DNA of 64,000 nucleotides from Sporodiniella umbellata (GCA_025677835.1 JAIXMR010000045.1:115378-179377), one strand, 5' to 3'. Positions 11,851 to 24,870 are shown, numbered from the stretch's first letter. Made by a program: numbers and translations. Notes: generated by a model from the sequence alone, not told the origin.

Positions 11851-13089
11851 CTGACATACAAACTACAAAGCAGAAAGCCTGTGTTAAAGAACTATACAAC
11901 ATGGAGTTGATTTAATTTATGAAAAGGTTGGAACCATTCATCTTATTGAAAATCAGGTGGTTCTGAACTATGTTGTTTTTTGTTGTACATGAAAAAATCA
12001 CATTTCTACTGATGAGTTTGACTAAATTTTGGTTTATTTTAAACTTATGAAGAAGTATGGGCTTTGTAGAATCATTAAAGTAGCAGATTCCAATGTGATT
12101 CACATTTTCAATCAGCTTTGATAACTTGAAAAAGTTTAGTTCAGTATACAGTTCGCAGCAAAGCATGCATATATTCTATTCTCTGCCTATTATAACCATT
12201 GTAACAAACAGAAAAAAAAAGCGATCAAAAAAAGTAGCCTGCACAATCAGTAAAGTATTTATACACTTATATTAAGACAGGAGGGCCAACAGGTACTATT
12301 TTTATTGCAAATAAAGGGGAATTACTGTGTAGCAGGTTATATCCTGATATTATCGTGCCCTTCAGACTAAAATACGTTACTGCTATAGGCTCAGGGTCAA
12401 ACCCAACACCAAGAGATCCAATTGGACAGTTGCTAGGCGACCAAAAAATAAACGAAGCTTATAGCACGTGAGCAGACCTATATTTTTGGGTCAATAGACT
12501 TAATTGCTGAACGCACGATTTTTTGTACAACATTAGACTCAAAGGTAACGGCTTCATTTTAAGAAATGGCTGTATTAAAACAAATGAAGGCGTTAAAGAA
12601 CGTCATTAGAAACATGTTGCCTTTTCTTTTTTTCTATCCTTTTTTTTTTTTTTTGTATTTTGGTTGGGGGATGCACGAGACCCAAAAAGGTCGTGTCGTA
12701 ATGATGGGACAAATTAGGTTTTATCTGTAACGCTTTTAATACCACATTTCTAAAGAAGCTTGTTTCTGAAATCTAGGGTTTTGTGATATCTTGTGCGGTA
12801 CACCAACAAGCCATACCAAGTCAATACAGAACGACTTGTCTTTTCTTTGTTTGCTTACTCTAGAAGGACAGGTGTTTAGTTAACCGAACAACTGGAGCAG
12901 TTGGGTAATTTGTGTGTAATCTTGTTTGCATTTTCTTTATTTTCTATTGGATGCTGGCATATCTTTATTTGTATCTCTCTATCTCCTTCTCCTCTTTTTT
13001 AAGTAACCTTTCACTTTATTTATTTGCTTATTTATATTAGTCTTTCTACCTTTTCCTTTTCTTCTTCTTTTTTTTCATCAACTGAACCG
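11851..13089. other. Non-coding region upstream of the bHLH gene
   Basis: AT-rich. It includes one perfect CACGTG E-box at 12465-12470, about 620 bp before the bHLH start codon, and a pyrimidine-rich leader at about 12960-13080. No other clear signals were seen. Confidence 0.4.
12465..12470. promoter_or_regulatory. CACGTG E-box upstream of bHLH gene
   Basis: Palindromic CACGTG, the known target of Cbf1/USF/TFEB-class bHLH proteins, lies upstream of a gene encoding exactly that class. Autoregulation is an inference from position. A single 6-mer can arise by chance. Confidence 0.3.
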
Positions 13090-14114
13090 ATGCCTCAACA
13101 GTATTCTATGCAGCCACAAGATTTAAGATTAAGGAACCCAACTTCCTACCATTTAATGGCTACAGGCCAATTGCCAGCCTCGCATCCATTATCAAACAAT
13201 AAAGGCAAAAGTTCTCCTGGGTCCGAGACAATGGATTTTCAAGACACATTTGCCATGAACCCTTTCTCGCCCCAAGAAGAATCCTTAGACTTTCCAATGT
13301 ATCAAAGAAGCGATTCTTATGGCACACTTGTAAGTAAAAGGCATATAGTATGAACACAAAAAATCCGCTATCTCACATATTTTTAGTCTTCTTTTCCCAT
13401 GAACATCCGAAGATCGTCCCATGTGACTGACTCAAGTCATGGGCCAACAGAGGCTATGTTCAACAACAGTGCTATGTTCATGGCTAGTAGCAGTCTAGAC
13501 TCAGCACAGTCTTTAGCCATGTCAGCCCCAACTAATGTAGGCTATTATCCTGTGCCTGTACCAAGTTTGTCCAATAATTCGATTGCAAAAAGTTTTGAAG
13601 AAGATTATACCACACAAATGAAGTAAAACTTATTCTTTACTGTTTTTCTTTTTTTTTTAAAAAAAAAACACACATACACACATATATATACAGAAAAGAA
13701 ATAATTCGAATATATATATATATATATAAAACTCCCTATAAACAAACAAAAACAGCATGCAGGTCATGATGGATAAACGCAGACGTCGAAGGGAATCCCA
13801 TAACGCTGGTAAGTTGATATCTTTTGAATAAAGAAACAAAAGGCCACTGACCTTTGGCCTAAGTTGAACGAAGAAGAAGAGATAATATCAACGATCGAAT
13901 CCAGGAACTCTGTACTCTCTTGCCTGAATCCTCACTCGATGGAGCTACAGTTGGACAACAACAACAGCAGCAGCAACAGCAAAACAAGCTCAACAAAGGT
14001 GTTATTTTGAAAAAGTCTGTGGAGCATGTACGTTTCTTACAACAACAAGTACGAGACTACCAACAGAAAATACAAGAACTGGAAAACACCCTTCATGGAT
14101 TTCATTCTCAATAA
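13090..14114 (+). CDS. bHLH transcription factor (Cbf1/TFEB/USF class)
   Basis: Four exons (13090-13329, 13387-13622, 13756-13808, 13864-14114) give about 259 residues. The first 170 residues are low-complexity Ser/Asn/Pro/Met-rich, as in activation regions. The basic region is split over the third intron: KRRRRRESHNA | VERRRRDNINDRIQEL, with the His-Glu-Arg signature (H..xxER) that selects CACGTG. Helix 2 is NKLNKGVILKKSVEHVRFL, separated by a loop with a glutamine run of 9 (CAA/CAG repeat near 13956-13982). A short coiled-coil tail follows. Close relatives control metabolism, sulphur or lysosome genes; the target set here is unknown. The start at 13090 is the first ATG of the exon in good context. 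Confidence 0.88.
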
Positions 14115-14162
14115 AAACCGAATATGCATAAAAAGAGTTTATTTTTCGTATTTATTTATTTT

Positions 14163-15617
14163 CTAACTCCAAGGATTCTCTACCTCATCCCAAATATGTA
14201 CATTCGTATGAGTCTTGATAATGTCGTTTCGATCGTCGTTCTTTATCAAGCCAAAAGCAACATCTCTTTTCTCTTCAGCCACGTACTGAAAGAATTGGTC
14301 TTCTTCTACTCTTTCAAACGGGTCGTTACTCTGTCCTGTATTCCAGCTTGTGATCAGGTCTGCAAACACCTTTCTTTTCTGGGGCTCAATCTCCTGTGTT
14401 GGCACTTGGACAATGGGCGTACTGGTAGACGGCTCAAGCTGAAGAGACCATGGGTCGACTTCGACTGTGACTGAGGCAGTGGGCGTGCTCACTGAAGGCA
14501 GTAAAGGGGTACGCACCTTGAGCGAATCCATACCTTCTATAAGTAAGTCGGGGGGTAAAGTATAGTCTATTGCTTTGGATTTGAAGGCAATTTCGTCAGC
14601 AAATGCTCGTGTGGCTTCATCTTCAATCACGTTGGTATCTTCTCTTTCTTCTTCTTCTTTTTCAATAGTAGCTGCAACGGGTGCTTTCACAACAGGTGGA
14701 GTCATGGGTTTCTCAGCAGATTTTACTGCAGGTGTCTGTATCTTTTTGTTAGCCTCCACAGGCTCAGCCGACGATGATGGTATCTCTTCGTTTTTGTCGC
14801 TGATAGAAGTGCTAGAAGGTGAAGGTGAAGGCTTGCTGTTGGATTTGAAAAACCGACTGGCAGAGGCAAAAAACGAAGAATTCCTCTTTTCTTCGGCCAG
14901 CGGAACACTCTGTTTATCTCTCAGCCCTTCCTCCTTTCTTCGATGAACTTGCTCTTCACGCTTTCGTTTTTCTTCTTCTTTTTGTTGCTCCTCCCGTCGT
15001 CTTTCTTCTTCTAGTCTCTTTTTTTTCTTTTCCTCTTGTCTTTCTTCTTCTCGTCTTTTCTCTCGTTTCTCTTCTTCCATTCTTTGTTCAAAAGTCGTAT
15101 CGGGTATTTTTGATGTGGGGGAGTTTTTGACTTGTCTGGTCTCAGAGTTCCTTGCAGCTCGTTTCATACCACCAAACAGATCCTCATCATCGTCTAATGT
15201 ATCCGACTTGAGCGTAGGTGAGCGTTTTCCTAATTTCGAGACGTCAATGTCGCCAAAGATACTCTCGCTGTTCTTGGCACGGCGGGTAAACAAAGGTGTG
15301 CTACTACTAGAATCAATGTTGCGTGTCAGAGGGTCGCTTTGAGGAGAATTGGTGCGAGTACTTGAACTGCTTCTGGAAGGAGCAAAAAGTACGTCATCTG
15401 CTGTGGAAGAAAGGGCATTTAAAGGATCTACATTAAAGTGATTACATGACGTTAATAAAACTCTACTATTTTTTCATATAGCCATCTCGTTTTGTTGTTG
15501 TTCCATAACGTCAAAATAAAATGCACATAAAAAAAAAAAAAGAAACTTGTTTTTTTATTACTTGCCATCGCCAAACAAGTGGCCATGTTTAGCTCTTTGT
15601 TTAGCTTTAAAAGACAT
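14163..15617 (-). CDS. Charged coiled-coil protein, unknown function
   Basis: Two exons (15617-15566 and 15427-14163) give about 438 residues. Exon 1 reads MSFKAKQRAKHGHLFGD and joins DPLNALSS in exon 2 only if the donor is G|GCAAGT, a GC-AG intron of 138 nt. A GT donor 4 nt further on needs a different ATG (MATCLAMA). Features in order: DEDLFGG motif, an uninterrupted Glu/Lys/Arg helix of about 70 residues (RREEERQEEKKKKRLEEE), a Ser/Pro-rich linker, and a conserved-looking C-terminus ending IWDEVENPWS. The gene converges on the bHLH gene with under 50 bp between stop codons. A trafficking or cytoskeletal adaptor is possible but not shown. Confidence 0.7.
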
Positions 15618-16462
15618 GAATATATTTTTGAAGACAACACAGCGTGCTCATATCAAAATTTCAATTTTTTTTTCTCTTTAATAAAAATTCGGAGTTCCGG
15701 TCACCATGTTTTTTATCTATTTTCTTTTTTGTCCGATTAGGCTGGATCTATAGAGAAACACGTTCTTGAAACAGAATAAAAGTACGCGTTAGAAGAAGTA
15801 CGACATATCTTTATTCTCTGGTGTAATATTATAAGGATCAGTCCGTAGTTTACTGGCCAAAGATAGAGCGGCTACCTCCAGCCATACCACAGCTGAGTGG
15901 GTCATTATGCTTTTCAAAAAAAAGTCATGTTCAGATCAGTTTTGTTGGAAATCCAATCTGCTTTAAATACACTGCCATGCATCCTTTAATACCTTTAGAA
16001 TGGGCTTTTGCCAACATTTATCAATTCTTCTTTTTACGCTCTAGCCTGTTCCTGACACCAAAAGCATTTGGTATTCTTAACTGTCAGAGTGGGCGCTTCT
16101 CTCATATACAACCTCAATAATATATAATATCCAAAAAAAAAAAAAAAAGGGTATGGTAAGAAGACAGAAACAGCTGAAAGGGTCTCATGCAACCAAACAT
16201 CAAAAGCAGCTATCTATGGTAGCGTAGCTATTGGCCCTGTGCTGCTTTATAATGTTCATGTCAGCTCTAAGCCCTCAAGATAGTAAATGGCATGTTGAAT
16301 TCTATTCAAAAATATACACGTGTGACGAGGTGAAAGCTGTTCACATTCGAAACGAAAAGGGCTTTTGTAGGTATATGTGTGCGTGTGTAGTTGTGTATGT
16401 GTAGTTGTGTATGTGTGCGTTTGTGTGTATTGTTGTTTTAATTTCAGAAAAATAATAGATAT
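15618..16462. other. Non-coding spacer
   Basis: Lies between the coiled-coil gene start and the RPS23 stop. It has T/A runs and a TGTG-rich tract at about 16375-16430 in the RPS23 3' flank. I see no gene. Confidence 0.45.
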
Positions 16463-17063
16463 TTAAGATCTGGGCTTTTCTTTCTTTTCCTTGTAAAGGG
16501 CAATAAGGGCAACACCAGCGACCTTGACAATCTTGAAACGGACACCGGGAATATCACCAATAGCGCGACCCTTACGACCGAAACCGGCAATCAAAACTTC
16601 GTCGTTTTCGTCGACATAGTTCAAACAACCATCGTTGGGAACGAAAGCAGTAACCTTCTTACCGTTCTTGATCAACTGAACACGGACACACTTACGAATG
16701 GCAGAGTTAGGTTGCTTGGCTTCAACACCAATCTTTTCAAGGACGATACCCTTGGCGTGAGAAGAACCACCGAAGGGAGAAGAGCGGAAAGCGGTACCAA
16801 GGGCTCTCTTCTTGTATTGCTTATCAGCCCAACGTTGATCGCGACGGTGAATACGGAGCTTACGAGCAGCGTTCAAACCTCTAGGTTGTCCCTTACCTAA
16901 TGAACATTAGCAAAACAAAGCTCTGGTAAAACGATATCCCTCTCTCTCTCTCTCTCTCTCTTTTCTGTCTAAATCCCAACTATATCCATCCATCCATCCA
17001 TCCATCCATCTACGCACGCTCTTTCTACTCTGCTCTTTTTTTTATATGTAGTCCCTTACCCAT
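16463..17063 (-). CDS. RPS23: 40S ribosomal protein S23 (uS12)
   Basis: Two exons: a 4-nt coding exon ATGG (17063-17060) and 16896-16463, giving 145 residues. The protein starts [15 protein letters not shown] and carries the hallmark loop [19 protein letters not shown] and the decoding-centre segment PNDGCLNYV. Pro64-region hydroxylation (KQPNSAIR) is conserved in eukaryotes. The single intron (163 nt) directly follows ATGG. Its donor sequence GTAAGGGAC is repeated exactly at the start of exon 2. The gene is divergent with the ASC-1 homologue across about 220 bp. Confidence 0.97.
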
Positions 17064-17284
17064 GATGAAATTCGATAAAAAAGGAAAGAACAATTCATTT
17101 CACCTCACCTTGTTCTTTTGCTCTCCCTTCCTCCTCCTCATCTGTCTACCGCAGCGCGCGCAACCTGTCCACAAAACATTAGAAAGTCCGAACGAGCCAA
17201 TAAAATACTGCGAATGGCTCCTGTTCTCTTTCTTTCTTTCTCTCTCTCTTTCCCTTTGGTGTCTTTTACCTCTTATCTCTTATT
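17064..17284. promoter_or_regulatory. Short divergent promoter, RPS23 / ASC-1 homologue
   Basis: Only 221 bp separate the two start codons. It contains a CCAAT core (about 17198), a GCGCGCGC-like stretch (about 17153) and CT-rich leader sequence next to the plus-strand ATG. Shared regulation of two translation-linked genes is inferred from the spacing. Confidence 0.5.
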
Positions 17285-18394
17285 ATGGCTTCTTTTGATA
17301 GCTGGGCACAAGATAAACTCTGCATGTACTTGGGTTTTGACATGGCTACAATACAATCCCAAGTATGGCCTTATGTCATGTCAACTAAAACAGCAGAAAC
17401 CTTTGGTGAACGCCTAATAGTAAACAACAAAGTAGACTACGAACGCAGGTTGCTTATTGTTTTGTTTAGGACATGTTGGGGCTAACAGACGACACGATTA
17501 ACTTTATTGAAGAATTCACCAATCGCCGTTTTTATCCCAAAAAAGATACACCTGCAGCACCGGCACCAACCCAAGATCCTGTTCTTGCCAATGCTTTTCC
17601 GGATCTACCTACAGTTGCCAGCGAGATGTCTTGGCCAGTCAATATCAGTGTTTCTAACAAAAAAGAAGAAGAATACCTTGCGAGGTAAAACCATAGATAA
17701 ACTAAACAAAAAAAGGGACCTTACTAAATTCGTGTACAGTTTAAAAAAAGCACGAAAAAAGAAACCAAATCAAGAACTACGCGAGGCAGCCTTATTAGTA
17801 GATCCCAAACCAAAGAAGAATAAGAAGAAAGAAATACCTATAGCAACAGCGTTAAAAGAACTTGGAATTTCTACCCGTCAAAAGACTTGTACGTGTCAGG
17901 CTACATTACATCCTCTTTTGCCTGTGGCACCCAACTGTTTAAATTGCGGAAGGATCCGATGTACAGCGGAAGGTATAGGACCCTGCGCGTTTTGTAAGAT
18001 GCCAATGATATCCGAAGATCAGGAATTGTTGTTGATCGCAGAAGCAAAGAAAAAGAGGACTCAGCAGAGTTATGCTGTAGATAAAGAGAAAATGTTGGAA
18101 AAACAAGATATGCACCGAACCAAGGTGATGACGATCAATAGCGTATCAAAACAAGTGACAGTTAAAGTCGTTGAAGAACAGCTGCTGGTTTCGCCAATAC
18201 CACCCGACGATTCAGAAGGCACAAATACTACAGTAGACAAACCAATGGCAAAGCTCAAGAATCCTCGAGGTTTCTATGCCTATAACCCTCTATTAAAAAC
18301 AGGCAAAGGGTCCAAATTTGTCAAAGCAAAATCAAAGAAACAAGCTAAAGTCAAAGAAGAGACACACGCTTCTGAAAACGAAATTCTTACTTGA
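17285..18394 (+). CDS. Activating signal cointegrator 1 homologue (TRIP4/Rqt4)
   Basis: Exons 17285-17419, 17470-17684 and 17716-18394 give about 342 residues. The signature is the C2HC5 zinc-binding domain: TCTCQATLHPLLPVAPNC, then NCGRIRCTAEGIGPCAFC, as in human TRIP4 and yeast Rqt4. These act in the ribosome quality-control trigger complex with an Ski2-like helicase to split collided ribosomes. The N-terminal half has the family's small helical region (DKLCMYLGF, LLGLTDDTINFIEEF). The second intron is only 31 nt (donor gtaaaa, branch ctaaac, acceptor aaag). Without it the frame is lost, so either it is a very short intron or there is a one-base error. Confidence 0.85.
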
Positions 18395-18569
18395 ACGTTT
18401 TTGGCTACTTTCTTTTTTTTTAAAAAAGAAAATATAAACCTTGTGTTGCTAGAAATTCTTACTTGCTTAACACGAATTTTTTTTAATACCTTTTTTTTTT
18501 TTTTTTCACTATTTCTTTTTTTTTTTTTTTTTTTTTTTTGTATAAAACAAAATAAATACATTGACAATA

Positions 18570-20221
18570 ATGACATACCTTTCACAGTGCTATGGGGAAG
18601 AGGGTGCAAGGTAGTTGGCTTCTATTTGACATCCTCCTGTTGATTTAAATTTTTTCAAAGATTAGATCAGGCATTTGAATTGACATTTCAGCAAGAGGAA
18701 TTGCCTTGTAATATACTTTTGAAAGGGGATTCAGGCATTGGTAAATGCACACTTGTTTGCTTTCTGCTACCTTTTATTATTAACATCAAACAGGCAAAAC
18801 ATATGCTGTTAACTATATAGCCAATCACTACAACGTGACGGTCTATAGAGCTGTGCTAGGTGAATTGGCAGCTAATTATCAAGGATTTATATCTCGAGGA
18901 CTTAAACGATTGTTTTGGAAAGCAAAAGACTCGAAAGAAAATAGTCTAAGTAAATCAAAAAAAAAAAAAAAAAAAAAAGTGTATAGTTGTAGTAACTGAT
19001 TGACTTGTTCAAGTTTTGATAGAGGATATTGACTATTTTCTGGGTCGTACATTAGAGTCGCACGAACTTTTGCCATTGTTTTCTGAAATTTTAAACAAAC
19101 GTCAAACACTAGTGGTAGCCACCACACAGCGTCCAGATCAGATACTGGAAAGCGTAAGGAGTATGTTTGACCAAGAAATTCAATTTGAGATACCTACACC
19201 CCAAGAACGTATACCGATCATGCATCATATTTACAGTCGCTTTGCGAACCAAGAGTTATCTGCTGATACAATCAACATACTTTCATCAAGAGCCCATGGG
19301 TTTACAGCTGCGGATATGACTCTTTGGTTTCGAAAGGCTGAGCAAGAAGCTATCGAAAGCAATTCACGTAAAAGCAAACCGATCTATCCAAACAGTAACA
19401 CCTTTTTTTGTGTAGCCATGTCTCCGCAGCATTTTGAAAGCGCACTTCAAAACGTTCGTGTCAGCGGTTTGGATCTGGTAGCTGAACGACCCGAGGCAGT
19501 GTATTGGGATCAGATTGGTGGTTTGAAAGAGGCTAAGCGGATGCTGGAAGAATCAGCCATTTGGATTTATAAACATGCAGATGCGTACCGTCGCTTAGGT
19601 ATCCGTCCATCCAAAGGTCTTCTTTTGTATGGACCCCCGGGTACGGGAAAAACCCTGCTGGCCAAGGCAGTGGCCACTGAATCCTCTGCCAATTTTCTGG
19701 CTGTGGGCATACCTGATTTGATCAAAGGTGAAGTAGGAGAGTCTGAAAAGGCAGTGTCGCGTATCTTTCGAACCGCCATTCGATGTAGTCCGTGCGTCAT
19801 TTTTCTGGATGAACTCGAGGCAATTTTTGCTTCAAGAGAGAGCAGTGGAGATGTGGGCAAAAAGCTGATCTCTCAATTTCTGATGGAAATGGATGGTCTA
19901 GACAAAGCCAATGCTGGCGTGATTGTGCTGGGCGCGACAAACCATCCGGAGGCCATGGATGAGGCTATTCTCAGACCGGGTCGCTTGGACCGACGAGTGT
20001 ATATAGGGCCGCCCAGTATCGAAGAGCGACTGGAGATACTCCAAGTGCTTGGAGAAAAGACAAGGCTGGATCCTGCTGTAGATCTGGAAAGAATTGCGGA
20101 GCTGACCGAGGGGTGTACAGGGGCCGGTTTGAAGGCGATTATCCGAAAGGCTGGGCTGACGGCTCTTAAGAAACGTTCAAGCACGATTCAACAAGAAGAC
20201 ATTGAAAACGCATGCCGATAA
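18570..20221 (+). CDS. Two-domain AAA+ ATPase, AFG2/SPATA5L1-like
   Basis: Four exons (18570-18610, 18661-18740, 18794-18949, 19014-20221) give about 494 residues. The D1 domain has Walker A GDSGIGKT (residues 36-43) and a degenerate Walker B (LIEDIDYF), without clear arginine fingers. The D2 domain has GPPGTGKT (299-306), Walker B VIFLDELEAIF and the SRH with GATNHPEAMDEAILRPGRLD. It lacks the N-terminal domain of full-length AFG2 or p97 relatives (about 750-800 aa). The closest match by motif is the AFG2/SPATA5L1 group, which removes maturation factors from pre-60S particles. Pex1/Pex6 or NVL are less likely. Upstream exons might extend the N-terminus, but little room remains after the ASC-1 gene. 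Confidence 0.78.
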
Positions 20222-20323
20222 ATCGCTTTGTGTTATTACATAAAAATAAAGAGATATGTGTTTTCATTATTTTTTATTGATCTATGTTTGGGGGAGAGGG
20301 TTGAGAGTATTCTATAAAGATAT

Positions 20324-22080
<1,757 letters not shown>

Positions 22081-22295
22081 ATTCAAAGAAAAAAAATTAT
22101 TCTGGGGAAAGAAAAAAAGAAAAGAAATTAGCTTTCTTGATGGGTTAATAAAAAAAAAAAAAAAAAAAAAACGTGACTTTTCTGGTAACCTAAGCCACTG
22201 GGCGGGGACGATTTGCAAAACAAGCCACCATTGAATAAAATATTTGTATTACTTTATAAAATTTTTTGTTCCTTCTCTCTCTCTTTCTAAAAACC
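22081..22295. promoter_or_regulatory. Divergent promoter, CTP synthase / RPL13a
   Basis: The two ATG codons are 215 bp apart. It contains an A20-plus homopolymer near 22150, a GC-rich patch (GGGCGGGGAC at about 22200) and a CT-rich leader before the RPL13a ATG, as is common for ribosomal protein genes. Confidence 0.45.
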
Positions 22296-23182
22296 ATGTC
22301 AACTTTCGAAAAGGTAATTTCACACATCAGTCAACGTCTCTATCCGGAAGGCTTTTTGTTTTTTTTGTTTTCTTTCTTATCCTTGAGGATCCAAAAAAAA
22401 AAAAAAAAACAAGTTTGACGCAACATGCTTTCAACATTAAAAAGATATTTAAACTTGGGGAGAAAGAAAGAAAAAAACAAAGCTAATTCACTCCACGAAC
22501 ATTGATTAACATTCATTTTGACTGTGCCTAGGTTGTTGTTATCGACGGTAAGGGTCACCTCCTCGGTCGTCTTGCTTCCATCATCTCCAAGCAAGCTCTT
22601 AACGGCCAAAAGGTTGTTGTTGTTCGTTGTGAAGAATTGAACGTCTCTGGTGAATTCTTCCGTAACAAGTGTATGTATAGCTTAAAACAAAAAGCCTGAT
22701 ACGTGAGATAACTGACCGATCTCTCTGTAGTGAAGTACCACGCTTACCTTAACAAGCGTTGTCTCGTCAACCCCACGCGTGGTCCTTTCCACTTCCGTGC
22801 TCCCTCTCGCATCTTGTATAAGGCCATCCGTGGTATGGTTCCCCACAAGACCGCTCGTGGTGCTGCTGCTTTGGACCGTATCAAGCTTTTCGAAGGTGTC
22901 CCCGCTCCCTATGATCGCGTCAAGCGTATGGTTGTTCCCGATGCTCTTCGTGTCCTCCGTCTTAAGCCTGGTCGCAAGTACACCACCATCGGCCGTATCT
23001 CCCACGAAGTTGGATGGAAGTACCAAGACGTTGTTGCCAAGCTCGAAGAAAAGCGTAAGGCCAAGTCTGCTGCTTACTATCAACGCAAGGTTTCCCTTGC
23101 TGCCATCCAAAAGAAGGCTGTTGTCGCCAAGGCTGACTCTGTCAAGGACATCAACGCCTCCATTGCCGCTCTTGGTTATTAA
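22296..23182 (+). CDS. 60S ribosomal protein L13a (uL13)
   Basis: Three exons (22296-22313, 22532-22670, 22731-23182) give 202 residues. The uL13 core is clear: [17 protein letters not shown], then [54 protein letters not shown] and [14 protein letters not shown]. The yeast orthologues are RPL16A/B. Codon use is strongly biased to C/T-ending codons compared with neighbours, as expected for a very highly expressed gene. The first exon encodes only MSTFEK. Confidence 0.97.
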
Positions 23183-23315
23183 ATCCACTGAATAAAACAT
23201 CCAAGTTTTTTTTACATAATCCAAAAAGAAAAAAAGAAAAAAAAAAGCCTGTCTATTTAAAACGCACCGTTTTTGTTGCCCCCCTCTCTTGTGTTTGTTC
23301 AGGTGTTTTATTCCT

Positions 23316-24068
23316 TTAGAATAGTTGGCATAGCTGAGAGAAGAGAGAGTAGATCCAGAGGTAGAGCGTGGTTTTGTAAAACCTGAGGGTTTCCGTTTGT
23401 CTGTAATGCGTAGTGGATGCACTGGGACCTGGTAAGCAACGCAACAGTGAGAGGAGCTCAGGATTATCTAAATCAGGGTTCATGCGCCACAGAAGTTCTT
23501 CCTGTTCTGTCGTCGGGATCCACTCAAAAGCCATGGTGCTTTTCAGCAAGTGGACGTAAGGTTGGATCAGCTCTGGGCCGCTCTGAGTGAGGGCGTACTC
23601 TGTCATGGACCATTCAGCCAATCGGTCTGGATGAGCCCATTGATAGCTCAGGAAGCCCTTCAGACCACGGATCAAAGGGACAGAGCCTAGATCACTCTCG
23701 GCTAGAAACGCTTTGATCTTTGCCAATCGTTCACTCGGGCTCAATACCTGGGCGGTTTCTTGAACAAGCGTTTGCTTCAAACGACTCTTCAGTTCTTCTT
23801 GAAGACGCGTTTGCCAGTCGGTACGCGCCTTGCGCTTTATGGTCATCAGATGGGCCAATTGCGTACTAGAGAGTGAAAACCCTTCGGAACTTTCAGTACA
23901 GCCCATATGTCGAAAATACTGTTGGTATTCAGCTTCCTCTGTTCTCCATACAAAACTATCTGCTTTCGGTAACTTGCAACTCTCTACAAACAACACAAAG
24001 TCATTGGCTATAGAGTCATTGTCAAAAGCTCTTGTACACAAATCATACCAGACTTCCTCAGTGCTCAT
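23316..24068 (-). CDS. Conserved-looking protein of unknown function
   Basis: Single exon, 250 residues, ATG at 24068. No family is recognised. It is largely alpha-helical, with aromatic-rich segments (SYQWAHPDRLAEWSMTEYAL, EELLWRMNPDLDNPELLSLL) and a hydrophobic C-terminus (FYKTTLYLWIYSLFSQL) that could be an amphipathic or tail-anchor helix. It converges on RPL13a with about 130 bp between stops. The composition is clearly coding and lacks low-complexity sequence, so it is likely a real gene. Confidence 0.65.
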   Translation of the reverse strand: MSTEEVWYDLCTRAFDNDSIANDFVLFVESCKLPKADSFVWRTEEAEYQQYFRHMGCTESSEGFSLSSTQLAHLMTIKRKARTDWQTRLQEELKSRLKQTLVQETAQVLSPSERLAKIKAFLAESDLGSVPLIRGLKGFLSYQWAHPDRLAEWSMTEYALTQSGPELIQPYVHLLKSTMAFEWIPTTEQEELLWRMNPDLDNPELLSLLRCLPGPSASTTHYRQTETLRFYKTTLYLWIYSLFSQLCQLF

Positions 24069-24071
24069 CTT

Positions 24072-24104
<33 letters not shown>

Positions 24105-24132
24105 TAATTGTGTTACATGAAATATTTAATCT

Positions 24133-24166
<34 letters not shown>

Positions 24167-24366
24167 GTATAATATATAGTATGTATATGTTTGGGGGTGT
24201 ATATGAAAGAAATATTTAAAAAAAAAAAAAAAAAAAAGATAAAAAAAAGAAGGAACGTGGTTAGCAGATGAAAGGAGAGTATGGAATTAAGTCTTTTAGA
24301 AAATCACAAAAAAATTGACAGGAAAACCATAAGGGATTGGACGATAGCAAGATAGGAAAAGCACAG

Positions 24367-24832
24367 TTACTTGCTGGACTTGATGCGTTGCTTTACCTTG
24401 CTAAGTTGCGAATCCACTTGATCCAGCATGGCTTCCAACTCTTCCTTACGCCTTCTGGATTGAGGGCCACCTCCAGAGATAGGGATTCTTGAATAAGAAG
24501 ATTCAAGCTAAACAAGACCGTTAGCAATGGCTTCCATCTAGAGCTTGTTTTACCTTTTCTTTTTCTTTTGTCAGCTTCCTAAGTTGAGTATCAATGTCTT
24601 CTTTAGGGAACTTTGGCGGCTCTTCTACAGAGTGTTGACTACTGGCACTAGAAGTAGAAGGCATGGGTAAATTGCCTGGTATAGGTGAACAGAGTAATTC
24701 TTCTTCTTTTTTGGGCTGGAACTGAGGCGACCCACTGGGTGTGTTCATGTCATAGTTGCTAATAAACAAAAGGGCCGTTTAGAGACCTGAAGGAACGCAT
24801 AGGATTGTTACCTTTGAGTGTTTCTCTCAGCG

Positions 24833-24870
<38 letters not shown>

